Shown here in pieces: positions 1 to 6,768 of a stretch of 64,000 nt of DNA. The stretch is from positions 1 through 64,000 of the forward strand of contig NZ_JAKUVC010000003.1 of assembly GCF_026781265.1 (NCBI RefSeq). Direction: 5' to 3'. The notes below the pieces were generated by a model, which was given only the letters and a program-made list of their open reading frames with translations, had not been told where the DNA came from and searched no databases. Positions within the stretch are counted from its first letter, which is position 1, and the number at the start of each line of letters is the position of its first letter. This DNA is from Streptococcus sanguinis (GTDB taxonomy: Bacteria; Bacillota; Bacilli; Lactobacillales; Streptococcaceae). A program made the translations under genes and the position numbers.

Positions 1-28
1 TTCTGTCTAACTTTTGGGGTGCAGTTCA
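1..28. mobile_element. Probable terminal inverted repeat of an IS3-family (IS150-group-like) element, cut by the window edge
   Basis: Bases 4-28 read, on the minus strand, as an end resembling those I remember for streptococcal IS3-family elements (core ACCCCAAAAGTTAGACA). No transposase is in the window, so the element would have to extend leftward beyond base 1. The following 90 bases up to the next gene show nothing recognisable. Identification rests on the terminal motif only. Confidence 0.4.
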
Positions 29-118
29 AATGTCTCGGTCTCTTTTGGTTATGGCGGAAAGTCCTTGACGCAGTGGCTGATTGGAATTATTGTTACCCTA
101 TCAGACACCTTTTCTCTA

Positions 119-406
119 TCAAGACTCGTACTTTTCCCAGATGTCTTTGACTTGCTGGATTTGTACTTGAGCTTGATTTTCAAGGACTTTATATTTATAA
201 GTAAGATCTTGGGCCATGTCTTTGACTTGCTCTTTTTGCTCTTGAATGATGGCAATATTTCGTTGGATATTGGCTAGACTGTCCTTTACTTTGTCTAGAC
301 TATCTGTTGTTTCAATGATTTCTTCTTGAATTTTTTGACGGTTTTCAACTAGCTTGTAGCTGGCTGCTGCGGCACCGATAAATAGGAAAATATTTGAAAG
401 TTTCAT
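119..406 (-). CDS. Small membrane-anchored coiled-coil protein of unknown function
   Basis: This 95-residue protein has a hydrophobic N-terminal segment (about residues 4-16) followed by a long, charged, glutamine-rich helix of coiled-coil character (about 20-92). It looks like a membrane-tethered coiled coil facing the cytoplasm. A strong AAGGAGG ribosome site lies just before the ATG and overlaps the end of the upstream HIT gene, so the two are probably co-transcribed and translationally close. I recognise no catalytic motif and no named family; similar small proteins sit beside HIT genes in other streptococci. Confidence 0.7.
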   Translation of the reverse strand: MKLSNIFLFIGAAAASYKLVENRQKIQEEIIETTDSLDKVKDSLANIQRNIAIIQEQKEQVKDMAQDLTYKYKVLENQAQVQIQQVKDIWEKYES

Positions 407-415
407 ATTCCCTCC

Positions 416-826
416 TTAAGCTTGCGCAATCTTCTCAGCTAATTCGGCCAGAGCTGGAAAGTCTGGTTCGTGGGCTGCGAAAGTAATCTTGAGATCATCT
501 GCATCACTGTAGCGTGGTGCTAAATGCACATGGGTATGAAAGACAGTCTGTCCAGCAATTTCTTCGTTGTTGTTGATAATATTCATACCAGCTGCGCCTG
601 TGGCTTTCATCACCTTACGGGCAATGTCAGGTACGCGAGCGAAGAGCTGACTGGTGCTGTCTGCATCCATATCCAGCACATTTCGGAAATGCTCTTTAGG
701 GACAACCAAGGTATGACCTGGTGTTACCTGGGAAATATCCAGAAAAGCAAGGACTTTCTCGTCTTCATAGACTTTAGAAGAAGGAATTTCTCCGGCAATA
801 ATTTTACAAAAAATACAATCAGCCAT
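416..826 (-). CDS. hit: HIT family nucleotide hydrolase/transferase
   Basis: This 136-residue protein belongs to the histidine triad family. The signature HxHxHxx is visible as HTHVHLAP near residue 97, and the N-terminal CIFCKII motif with two cysteines is typical of bacterial HIT proteins of the HinT/YhaM-neighbour type. Such proteins hydrolyse purine phosphoramidates or related nucleotides in the cytoplasm; the physiological substrate is unknown. The length is standard. It is divergent from ecsA, as in Bacillus and streptococci, where hit and ecs are neighbours, and it is followed by a small membrane coiled-coil gene 9 bases on. Confidence 0.9.
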   Translation of the reverse strand: MADCIFCKIIAGEIPSSKVYEDEKVLAFLDISQVTPGHTLVVPKEHFRNVLDMDADSTSQLFARVPDIARKVMKATGAAGMNIINNNEEIAGQTVFHTHVHLAPRYSDADDLKITFAAHEPDFPALAELAEKIAQA

Positions 827-894
827 AAATGGTACCTCTATTCGCTAGATTTTGTTATAATATAAGAACCATTATACCAGAATTCGGAGAAAAT

Positions 895-1626
895 ATGTTA
901 GAAATCAAAGAGCTTACGGGCGGCTATGTTAATAACCCGGTTTTAAAGGATGTCAGCTTTGAAGTGGGCAATGGCCAGCTGGTTGGTCTGATTGGTCTCA
1001 ACGGCGCGGGTAAGTCCACTACTATCAATGAGATTATTGGTCTTCTGACGCCTTATAAGGGGCAGATTCAAATTGATGGACTGGAGCTGCGGACCAATCC
1101 CAGTGATTACCGCAAGAAGATCGGTTTTATTCCGGAAACGCCTAGTCTTTACGAAGAATTGACCCTGCGCGAGCACATTGAGACGGTAGCTATGGCATAC
1201 GACATTGAGCAGGAGACAGCCTTTGAGCGCGTGGATAAGCTATTGGAAATGTTCCGGCTCAAGGAAAAACTGGATTGGTTCCCTGTTCACTTTTCAAAAG
1301 GGATGAAGCAAAAAGTGATGATTATCTGTGCTTTTGTAGTTGATCCCAGCCTTTTTATTGTGGATGAACCTTTTCTGGGTCTGGATCCGGTAGCTATTGC
1401 AGACCTTATCCAACTCTTAGATGAGGAAAAGAAGAAGGGCAAGTCGATACTGATGAGCACTCATGTTCTGGACTCTGCCGAGAAGATGTGCGATAGTTTT
1501 GTAATCTTGCACAAGGGTCAAGTACGGGCCAAGGGCAGCTTGACTGAGTTGCGTGCTCAATTTCAAATGCCGGATGCTAGTCTGAATGACATCTATCTAG
1601 CCCTGACAGAAGAGGCGGCGCTATGA
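895..1626 (+). CDS. ecsA: EcsA-type ABC transporter ATP-binding protein
   Basis: The 243-residue ATPase carries a Walker A (GLNGAGKST, around residue 36), an ABC signature variant (FSKGMKQK) and a Walker B (LFIVDEPFLGLD). I chose the ATG at 895, where family homology begins, over an upstream in-frame ATG at 829. Together with EcsB it forms an ABC exporter which in Bacillus affects protein secretion, competence and the intramembrane protease RasP; the substrate is unsettled. A TATAAT sequence at about 858 suggests a promoter in the short gap to the divergent hit gene. The stop overlaps the ecsB start. Confidence 0.92.
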   Translation: MLEIKELTGGYVNNPVLKDVSFEVGNGQLVGLIGLNGAGKSTTINEIIGLLTPYKGQIQIDGLELRTNPSDYRKKIGFIPETPSLYEELTLREHIETVAMAYDIEQETAFERVDKLLEMFRLKEKLDWFPVHFSKGMKQKVMIICAFVVDPSLFIVDEPFLGLDPVAIADLIQLLDEEKKKGKSILMSTHVLDSAEKMCDSFVILHKGQVRAKGSLTELRAQFQMPDASLNDIYLALTEEAAL

Positions 1627-2669
1627 AAGAATTATTTGCCAAACGAAAGCAGGATTTTCGTCAGCAGTGTCTGAAGTACCTGCGCTATGTTTTTAATGAT
1701 CATTTCGTGCTCTTTCTGCTGATTTTTATGGGATTTTTAGGTGTTCAGTACAGTCAGCTTTTGCGGCATTTTCCGACCAATCACCTACCCATTATTGCTA
1801 GTCTGGCTATTCTGTCGGTCTTTATCCTGCCTTTTGGACGGATTGCGACCTATCTGGAAAAGCCGGATGCTCTCTTTCTCTTGGTCAGAGAAGCAGAAGT
1901 CAGAGCTTTTATCAAGGCTCAGATTCTACGTTCCTATCTCTTGTATGCAGTCTTACAGACTGTGCTATTGCTACTATTAGCTCCGCTTTTTCTGGCTCTG
2001 GGATTGTCTGTTTGGGGCTTCGGGCTCTACTGTCTCCTTATGCTAGTTTTGAAATGGTTTTTGTTTCAGGCTAAGGCCAAGAAGTTCTTTACTGAAAATG
2101 GTTTAGATTGGCAGGTTCTGGTGGCTTATGAAGCTGCTCGAAAGCAGACGATTCTGCGCTTCTTTGCTCTCTTTACCAATGTTAAAGGCATTTCAAACAG
2201 TGTCAAGCGCCGGGCCTATCTAGATGGTTTGACAAGGCTTGTGGGCAAGCAGCATAGCAAGACCTGGCAGAATCTCTTTTTGCGCTCTTACTTGCGAAAT
2301 GGAGACTTCTTTGCTCTGACCTTAAGACTGCTCTTTTTGGATCTTTTGGCCTTGGTTTTTGTCAGCCAAGCTTGGATTGCTGCAGCTTTTGCGGTCTTGT
2401 TCAATTACCTCTTGCTCTTCCAGCTGACAGCCTTGTACGAAGCTTTTGATTATCAGTTTTTGACCCAGCTTTTTCCGATAGAAAGAGGGGAAAAGCTGAA
2501 GGGAGCAAGACAAATTATCACTTCGATTGGCAGCAGTGTTCTCTTGGCTGAAGTGCTGACTGCTCTGATCTTTTTCCAAGACAAGACAGCAGTGCTGGCC
2601 ATGCTAGGAGCGACTGCCCTACTCTATCTGTTCTATCTGCCGTTTAAGTTACGTAGATTGGTTGACTAA
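1623..2669 (+). CDS. ecsB: EcsB-type ABC transporter permease
   Basis: This 348-residue integral membrane protein is the permease partner of EcsA. Several hydrophobic segments are visible: about 25-45, 55-75, 100-150, paired segments around 235-275 and the C-terminal 300-345. A basic cytoplasmic region lies near 155-215. Its ATG overlaps the ecsA stop by four bases (ATGA), indicating translational coupling. The length agrees with the EcsB family. It is followed after 50 bases by ccrZ. Confidence 0.88.
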   Translation: MKELFAKRKQDFRQQCLKYLRYVFNDHFVLFLLIFMGFLGVQYSQLLRHFPTNHLPIIASLAILSVFILPFGRIATYLEKPDALFLLVREAEVRAFIKAQILRSYLLYAVLQTVLLLLLAPLFLALGLSVWGFGLYCLLMLVLKWFLFQAKAKKFFTENGLDWQVLVAYEAARKQTILRFFALFTNVKGISNSVKRRAYLDGLTRLVGKQHSKTWQNLFLRSYLRNGDFFALTLRLLFLDLLALVFVSQAWIAAAFAVLFNYLLLFQLTALYEAFDYQFLTQLFPIERGEKLKGARQIITSIGSSVLLAEVLTALIFFQDKTAVLAMLGATALLYLFYLPFKLRRLVD

Positions 2670-2719
2670 AAGAGTTAAAATTAGTAAAATGATAAAGAAA
2701 CTTTTTACGGAGGGGAAAT

Positions 2720-3514
2720 ATGGACTTGGTTGATAACGAGCTGACCCTGACACCGATAGCTGGTAAGAGCGGAAAGGCCTATATGGGGACTTATCCGGAC
2801 GGGGGGCGCGTTTTCGTCAAGATGAATACAACCCCTATCTTAGCAGGCTTAGCTCGAGAACAAATCGCACCGCAGCTTTTGTGGAGCCGCCGGATGCCGG
2901 ACGGCAACGTAATGAGTGGACAGGAGTGGCTTTCAGGCACTATTCTGACCCCAAATGATATGTCCAAAAAGCAGGTAATCAATATTTTGACTCGGCTGCA
3001 TCGCTCGCGCCCGTTGATGACGCAGCTGACCAAGCTGGGCTATACACTGGAAACGCCAACTGATTTGCTAAATGCTTGGGTCAATCAAGTGCCGCTTGCT
3101 TTGAGGAATAATCAATATCTGCAATCAGTAATCCGCGACCTACGCCAGACTGTACCAGCTTTTCGTGAGGACTATGCGACCATCGTTCATGGAGATGTGC
3201 GCCACAGCAACTGGGTGGAGACCGACAGCGGGCTTATTTACTTGGTGGATTGGGATTCTGTTCGCCTGACAGACAGGATGATGGATGTAGCACATATTTT
3301 GAGCCATTATGTGCCTGATTCAGGTTGGCAAGAGTGGCTGAGCGCTTATGGCTATAAGTATAATCAGACTGTTTTCAATAAGCTATACTGGTTTGGTCAG
3401 TATTCTTATCTGATGCAGATTGCCAAATACTATGAAAATAATGATTTAGAAAATGTGAACCGGGAGATTTACGCATTACGAAACTTCCGTTCCAAATACG
3501 GAAGAGGACAATGA
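2720..3514 (+). CDS. ccrZ: CcrZ, cell-cycle regulator with aminoglycoside-phosphotransferase-like fold
   Basis: The 264-residue protein has a choline/aminoglycoside kinase-like fold with the catalytic-loop motif [10 protein letters not shown] (about residues 156-165) and the metal-binding YLVDWDSV (about 174-181). In pneumococcus the orthologue CcrZ is brought to the septum by FtsZ and promotes DNA replication initiation through DnaA; in Bacillus the homologue is YtmP. Its position between ecsB and trmB matches the pneumococcal arrangement. A GGAGGGG ribosome site precedes the ATG. The stop overlaps the trmB ATG (ATGA). The natural phosphorylation substrate, if any, cannot be read from the sequence. 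Confidence 0.9.
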   Translation: MDLVDNELTLTPIAGKSGKAYMGTYPDGGRVFVKMNTTPILAGLAREQIAPQLLWSRRMPDGNVMSGQEWLSGTILTPNDMSKKQVINILTRLHRSRPLMTQLTKLGYTLETPTDLLNAWVNQVPLALRNNQYLQSVIRDLRQTVPAFREDYATIVHGDVRHSNWVETDSGLIYLVDWDSVRLTDRMMDVAHILSHYVPDSGWQEWLSAYGYKYNQTVFNKLYWFGQYSYLMQIAKYYENNDLENVNREIYALRNFRSKYGRGQ

Positions 3515-4149
3515 GAGTAAGGAATCGTAAGGGGGCGACGGAACTGCTAGAGGCGCATCCCCAGTATGTGATGTTAAATCCAGCAGACGCCAAGGGCAGA
3601 TGGCAGGAGATTTTTGGCAACGACCATCCCATTCATGTAGAGGTTGGCAGTGGCAAAGGAGCTTTTGTGTCCGGCATGGCCAAGGCCAATCCTGAGATCA
3701 ACTACATCGGGATTGATATCCAGAAATCGGTCCTCAGCTATGCCTTGGACAAGGTGCTAGCAACGGATGTGTCCAATATCAAACTTCTATGGGTGGACGG
3801 TTCGGATCTGACTGATTATTTTGAAGAGGGCGAGATTGACCGTCTCTATCTGAACTTCTCGGATCCTTGGCCAAAGAAACGTCATGAAAAGCGTCGTCTG
3901 ACCTATCAGTCCTTTCTGTCAACCTATCAGCAGATTTTGCCGGAAAATGGAGAAATCCATTTCAAAACGGACAACCGCGGTCTTTTTGAGTATAGCCTAG
4001 TAAGCTTTTCACAGTATGGTATGAAGTTAAAGGGCGTGTGGTTGGATTTGCATGCCAGCGACTTCGAGGATAATGTCCTGACCGAGTATGAGCAGAAATT
4101 TGCTAACAAGGGACAAGTCATCTACCGGGTGGAAGCAGCGTTTGAATAA
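3511..4149 (+). CDS. trmB: tRNA (guanine-N7-)-methyltransferase
   Basis: TrmB methylates G46 in the variable loop of tRNA with S-adenosylmethionine. The 212-residue protein shows the SAM-binding EVGSGKGAF motif (about residues 44-52) and the TrmB-specific catalytic segment [11 protein letters not shown] (about 115-125), plus the conserved TDN segment (FKTDNRGLF). Length and motif order are normal. The start overlaps the end of ccrZ by four bases, so translation is coupled. A strong hairpin follows the stop codon. Confidence 0.95.
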   Translation: MRVRNRKGATELLEAHPQYVMLNPADAKGRWQEIFGNDHPIHVEVGSGKGAFVSGMAKANPEINYIGIDIQKSVLSYALDKVLATDVSNIKLLWVDGSDLTDYFEEGEIDRLYLNFSDPWPKKRHEKRRLTYQSFLSTYQQILPENGEIHFKTDNRGLFEYSLVSFSQYGMKLKGVWLDLHASDFEDNVLTEYEQKFANKGQVIYRVEAAFE

Positions 4150-4153
4150 GAAA

Positions 4154-4184
4154 GAGTCTTCGAGGAAATATTCCTTGAAGACTC
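4154..4184 (+). terminator. Strong hairpin after trmB, possible terminator lacking a U-tract
   Basis: GAGTCTTC (4154-4161) pairs with GAAGACTC (4177-4184), with AGGA/TCCT pairing inside. Only AATTATT follows, so it may act as an RNA-stability hairpin or a weak terminator before the rimP promoter. Confidence 0.5.
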
Positions 4185-4267
4185 AATTATTAGGAAAGAA
4201 TTCTACTTAAAAATAAGAGTATTTTAAGTTGCATTCTGTCTTTAAAAACTTGCATGGCACATTTCCC

Positions 4268-4296
4268 TTGCATTCTGGGACTTGTCGTGCTATAAT
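4268..4296 (+). promoter_or_regulatory. Promoter of the rimP-nusA-infB operon
   Basis: TTGCAT (4268-4273), a 17-base spacer and TATAAT (4291-4296) with an extended TGC form a near-consensus sigma-A promoter. Two further TTGCAT copies lie upstream at 4229 and 4250. Transcription should start near 4303. Confidence 0.8.
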
Positions 4297-4316
4297 ACTA
4301 GTAATGAATAAGGAAA

Positions 4317-4344
4317 GAGAGGCGAGGAAGTATCTTCGCCTCTT
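4317..4344 (+). promoter_or_regulatory. 5' leader hairpin of the rimP operon
   Basis: GAGGCG (4319-4324) pairs with CGCCTC (4337-4342), and AAG with CTT inside around a TAT loop, leaving an AGG bulge. It begins about 15 bases after the predicted transcription start and ends just before the rimP ribosome site, so it could protect the 5' end or tune translation. Confidence 0.5.
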
Positions 4345-4351
4345 ATCTGTG

Positions 4352-4359
4352 AGGAGGTG
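4352..4359 (+). promoter_or_regulatory. rimP ribosome binding site that points to an ATC start
   Basis: AGGAGGTG is a full eight-base complement to the 3' end of 16S rRNA. Seven bases downstream, in the rimP frame, lies ATC at 4367. No ATG, GTG or TTG stands at a usable distance in that frame. Confidence 0.65.
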
Positions 4360-4366
4360 TCGTCAT

Positions 4367-4837
4367 ATCGCAACGATTGTTGAATTGGTGAGGGAGGTTA
4401 TTGAACCAGCCATTCTGCCCCCCTATGAATTAGTCGATATTGAGTACGGAAAGATGGGCGGGGACTACGTTCTCAGTGTCTTTGTAGATAAGCCCGAAGG
4501 TATTACGGTCAATGATACAGCGGATTTGACGGATATTATCAGTCCGCTCTTGGATCAAATCAAGCCAGATCCTTTCCCGGAACAGTATTTTCTGGAAGTG
4601 ACCAGTCCAGGCTTGGAGCGTCCGCTCAAGACCAAGGAACAGCTAGCCGATGCAGTCGGCAGTTATATCCATGTCAGTCTCTATAAGGCTGTTGACAAGC
4701 AGAAAGTCTTTGAAGGCACCTTGCTGAGCTTTGAAGAGGATGTTCTGCAAATGGAATATCTGGACAAGACTCGCAGAAAAGAAGTCGAAATTCCCTACAG
4801 TCTGGTTTCCAAAGCCAGATTAGCCGTTAAGTTTTAG
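4367..4837 (+). CDS. rimP: Ribosome maturation factor RimP (probable ATC start)
   Basis: RimP assists 30S subunit maturation in the cytoplasm. Family homology starts at the ATIVELV segment immediately after codon 4367, and the conserved [17 protein letters not shown] and [11 protein letters not shown] motifs follow. From 4367 the product has 156 residues, close to the streptococcal norm. In-frame alternatives are GTG at 4349, which lies over the ribosome site rather than behind it, and ATG at 4304, which coincides with the predicted transcription start. I therefore favour the non-standard ATC start. It heads the nusA-infB operon, an order kept across bacteria. Confidence 0.88.
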   Translation: MATIVELVREVIEPAILPPYELVDIEYGKMGGDYVLSVFVDKPEGITVNDTADLTDIISPLLDQIKPDPFPEQYFLEVTSPGLERPLKTKEQLADAVGSYIHVSLYKAVDKQKVFEGTLLSFEEDVLQMEYLDKTRRKEVEIPYSLVSKARLAVKF

Positions 4838-4857
4838 CCGCAGAAGCAATATAGAAA

Positions 4858-4887
4858 AGAAAGGAACACTTTTGTTTCGGCAAAAGT
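4858..4887 (+). promoter_or_regulatory. nusA ribosome site bridged to its start by a hairpin
   Basis: AGAAAGGA (4858-4865) matches 16S rRNA but lies 25 bases from the ATG at 4891. Between them ACTTTTG (4868-4874) pairs with CAAAAGT (4881-4887), with a U.G pair closing a TTCG loop. Folding leaves about five unpaired bases between ribosome site and ATG. Confidence 0.55.
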
Positions 4888-4890
4888 CAC

Positions 4891-6153
4891 ATGAAAATGA
4901 GTAAAGAAATGCTAGAGGCCTTCCGCATTTTGGAAGAAGACAAAGGAATCAAGAAAGAAGATATCATTGACGCAGTGACTGAGTCACTCCGCTCAGCCTA
5001 TCGTCGTCGCTATGGTCAGGCAGACAGCGCAGCCATTGAGTTTGACGAAAAGTCAGGAGATTTCCGTGTCTATACTGTTCGCGAAGTCGTGGACGAGGTC
5101 TTTGACAGCCGTTTGGAAATCAGCCTCAAAGATGCCTTGGCTATCAGTTCAGCCTATGAATTAGGAGATAAGATCAAATTTGAAGAAGCGCCAGCTGAAT
5201 TTGGCCGTGTCGCTGCTCAGTCAGCCAAGCAAACCATCATGGAAAAGATGCGCAAGCAGACCCGAGCAATCACTTACAATACCTACAAAGAACATGAAAA
5301 TGAAATCATGTCAGGAACTGTGGAGCGCTTTGACAATCGCTTTATCTATGTCAATCTTGGCAGCATTGAAGCGCAGTTATCGAAACAAGACCAGATTCCT
5401 GGTGAGGTCTTTGCCTCTCATGACCGCATCGAAGTCTTTGTCTACAAAGTAGAAGACAATCCTCGCGGTGTCAATGTCTTTGTCAGCCGCAGCCATCCAG
5501 AAATGATCAAGCGTTTGATGGAGCAGGAAATCCCAGAAGTTTATGACGGAACTGTGGAAATCATGAGCGTGTCACGGGAAGCGGGCGATCGGACCAAGGT
5601 AGCCGTTCGCAGCCACAACCCTAATGTGGATGCCATCGGAACCATCGTCGGACGCGGTGGAGCCAATATCAAGAAAATTACTAGCAAGTTCCATCCTGCC
5701 AAATACGATCCCAAGAGCGGCCGTATGGTGCCGACTGAAGAAAATATCGACGTCATCGAGTGGGTCGCAGATCCAGCTGAATTTATCTATAATGCTATCG
5801 CTCCTGCAGAAGTTGACCAGGTTATCTTTAATCAAGAAGATAACAGGCGGGCCTTGGTTGTCGTACCGGACAGCAAGCTTTCTCTGGCTATCGGTCGTCG
5901 CGGACAGAACGTACGCTTAGCAGCTCATTTGACAGGCTTTAGAATTGATATCAAGTCTGCCACTGAGTTTGAAGAAATGGAAGCAGCCAATGAACTGGGC
6001 GGATTTGCTCAGGAAGCAGAAGAAATTCTTGCGGATGCAGCTATTCTAGAGACAGAAGTTTCAGCAGCAGAAGCAACTGACTTTGACGCAGCAGCAGAGG
6101 AAACTGTACTAGAAACAGCTGGTTTAGAAAGCGAAGCTGAAGAACTAGATTAA
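4891..6153 (+). CDS. nusA: Transcription termination/antitermination protein NusA
   Basis: NusA binds RNA polymerase and nascent RNA and modulates pausing, termination and antitermination. The 420-residue protein has an N-terminal RNA-polymerase-binding domain (about 1-130), an S1 domain (about 135-200), two KH domains (about 210-345, with IVGRGGANIKKI and IGRRGQNVRLA) and a short acidic Glu/Ala-rich tail. It lacks the C-terminal repeats of proteobacterial NusA, as is usual in Firmicutes. Family members begin MSKEMLEAF, so the second ATG at 4897 is an alternative start. It lies between rimP and ylxR in the operon. Confidence 0.96.
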   Translation: MKMSKEMLEAFRILEEDKGIKKEDIIDAVTESLRSAYRRRYGQADSAAIEFDEKSGDFRVYTVREVVDEVFDSRLEISLKDALAISSAYELGDKIKFEEAPAEFGRVAAQSAKQTIMEKMRKQTRAITYNTYKEHENEIMSGTVERFDNRFIYVNLGSIEAQLSKQDQIPGEVFASHDRIEVFVYKVEDNPRGVNVFVSRSHPEMIKRLMEQEIPEVYDGTVEIMSVSREAGDRTKVAVRSHNPNVDAIGTIVGRGGANIKKITSKFHPAKYDPKSGRMVPTEENIDVIEWVADPAEFIYNAIAPAEVDQVIFNQEDNRRALVVVPDSKLSLAIGRRGQNVRLAAHLTGFRIDIKSATEFEEMEAANELGGFAQEAEEILADAAILETEVSAAEATDFDAAAEETVLETAGLESEAEELD

Positions 6154-6163
6154 GGGGGCTGGA

Positions 6164-6460
6164 ATGGCAAAAACAAGAAAAATCCCTTTAAGAAAATCAG
6201 TGGTGTCCAACGAAGTGATTGACAAGCGTGATTTGCTGCGGATTGTCAAGAACAAGGAAGGTCAAGTCTTTATCGATCCGACAGGCAAGGCCAACGGCCG
6301 TGGAGCCTATATCAAGTTGGATAATCAAGAAGCCCTTCAAGCTAAGAAGAAGCGGGTTTTTAACCGCAGCTTTAGTATGGAAGTGGACGAGGCTTTCTAT
6401 GATGAGTTAATCGCTTATGTCGATCATAAGGTCAAAAGAAGAGAGTTAGGTCTTGAATAA
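6164..6460 (+). CDS. ylxR: YlxR family RNA-binding protein (RnpM-like)
   Basis: This 98-residue basic protein has the YlxR hallmarks IPLRK near the N-terminus and the GRGAYI loop around residue 47. The Bacillus homologue, RnpM, binds and modulates RNase P. It sits directly after nusA with a GGGGG-type ribosome site and overlaps the following ylxQ by eight bases. The canonical family N-terminus usually carries a CxxC-like or RTC motif, which here reads KTRKIP without the cysteine. Confidence 0.88.
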   Translation: MAKTRKIPLRKSVVSNEVIDKRDLLRIVKNKEGQVFIDPTGKANGRGAYIKLDNQEALQAKKKRVFNRSFSMEVDEAFYDELIAYVDHKVKRRELGLE

Positions 6461-6749
6461 AGAGAAACTTGCAAATTTGCTGGGACTGGCTCAGCGGGCT
6501 GGCCGCATCATTTCTGGTGAGGAGCTGACCGTCAAGGCTATTCAGGAGGGAAAAGCACATTTGGTCTTTTTGGCCCAGGATGCAGCTCCTAATCTCAGCA
6601 AGAAAATCACTGATAAAAGTCGTTACTACCAAGTAGAAGTATCAACCGTGTTTTCAACACTGGAATTAAGCTCTGCCATTGGCAAGGCCAGAAAAGTGCT
6701 CGCCGTGACAGATGCTGGTTTTACAAAGAAAATGAGGTCTCTTATGTAA
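6453..6749 (+). CDS. ylxQ: YlxQ, L7Ae/L30e-like RNA-binding protein
   Basis: The 98-residue protein has the L7Ae/L30e fold, with [15 protein letters not shown] near the N-terminus and [13 protein letters not shown] in the middle. Such proteins bind kink-turn RNA; Bacillus YlxQ has been associated with ribosomal RNA or RNase P RNA. Translation starts at TTG inside the 3' end of ylxR, so the two are translationally coupled. It precedes infB by 19 bases. Confidence 0.88.
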   Translation: MNKEKLANLLGLAQRAGRIISGEELTVKAIQEGKAHLVFLAQDAAPNLSKKITDKSRYYQVEVSTVFSTLELSSAIGKARKVLAVTDAGFTKKMRSLM

Positions 6750-6768
6750 TAGAAGAGGAGGACAAGAT

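Noticed and set aside
524-865. Plus-strand frame opposite the HIT gene
   Set aside because: Antisense shadow of a well-supported gene.
4229-4366. Upstream extension of rimP to 4229 or 4304
   Set aside because: These codons precede or coincide with the predicted transcription start and show no family similarity.
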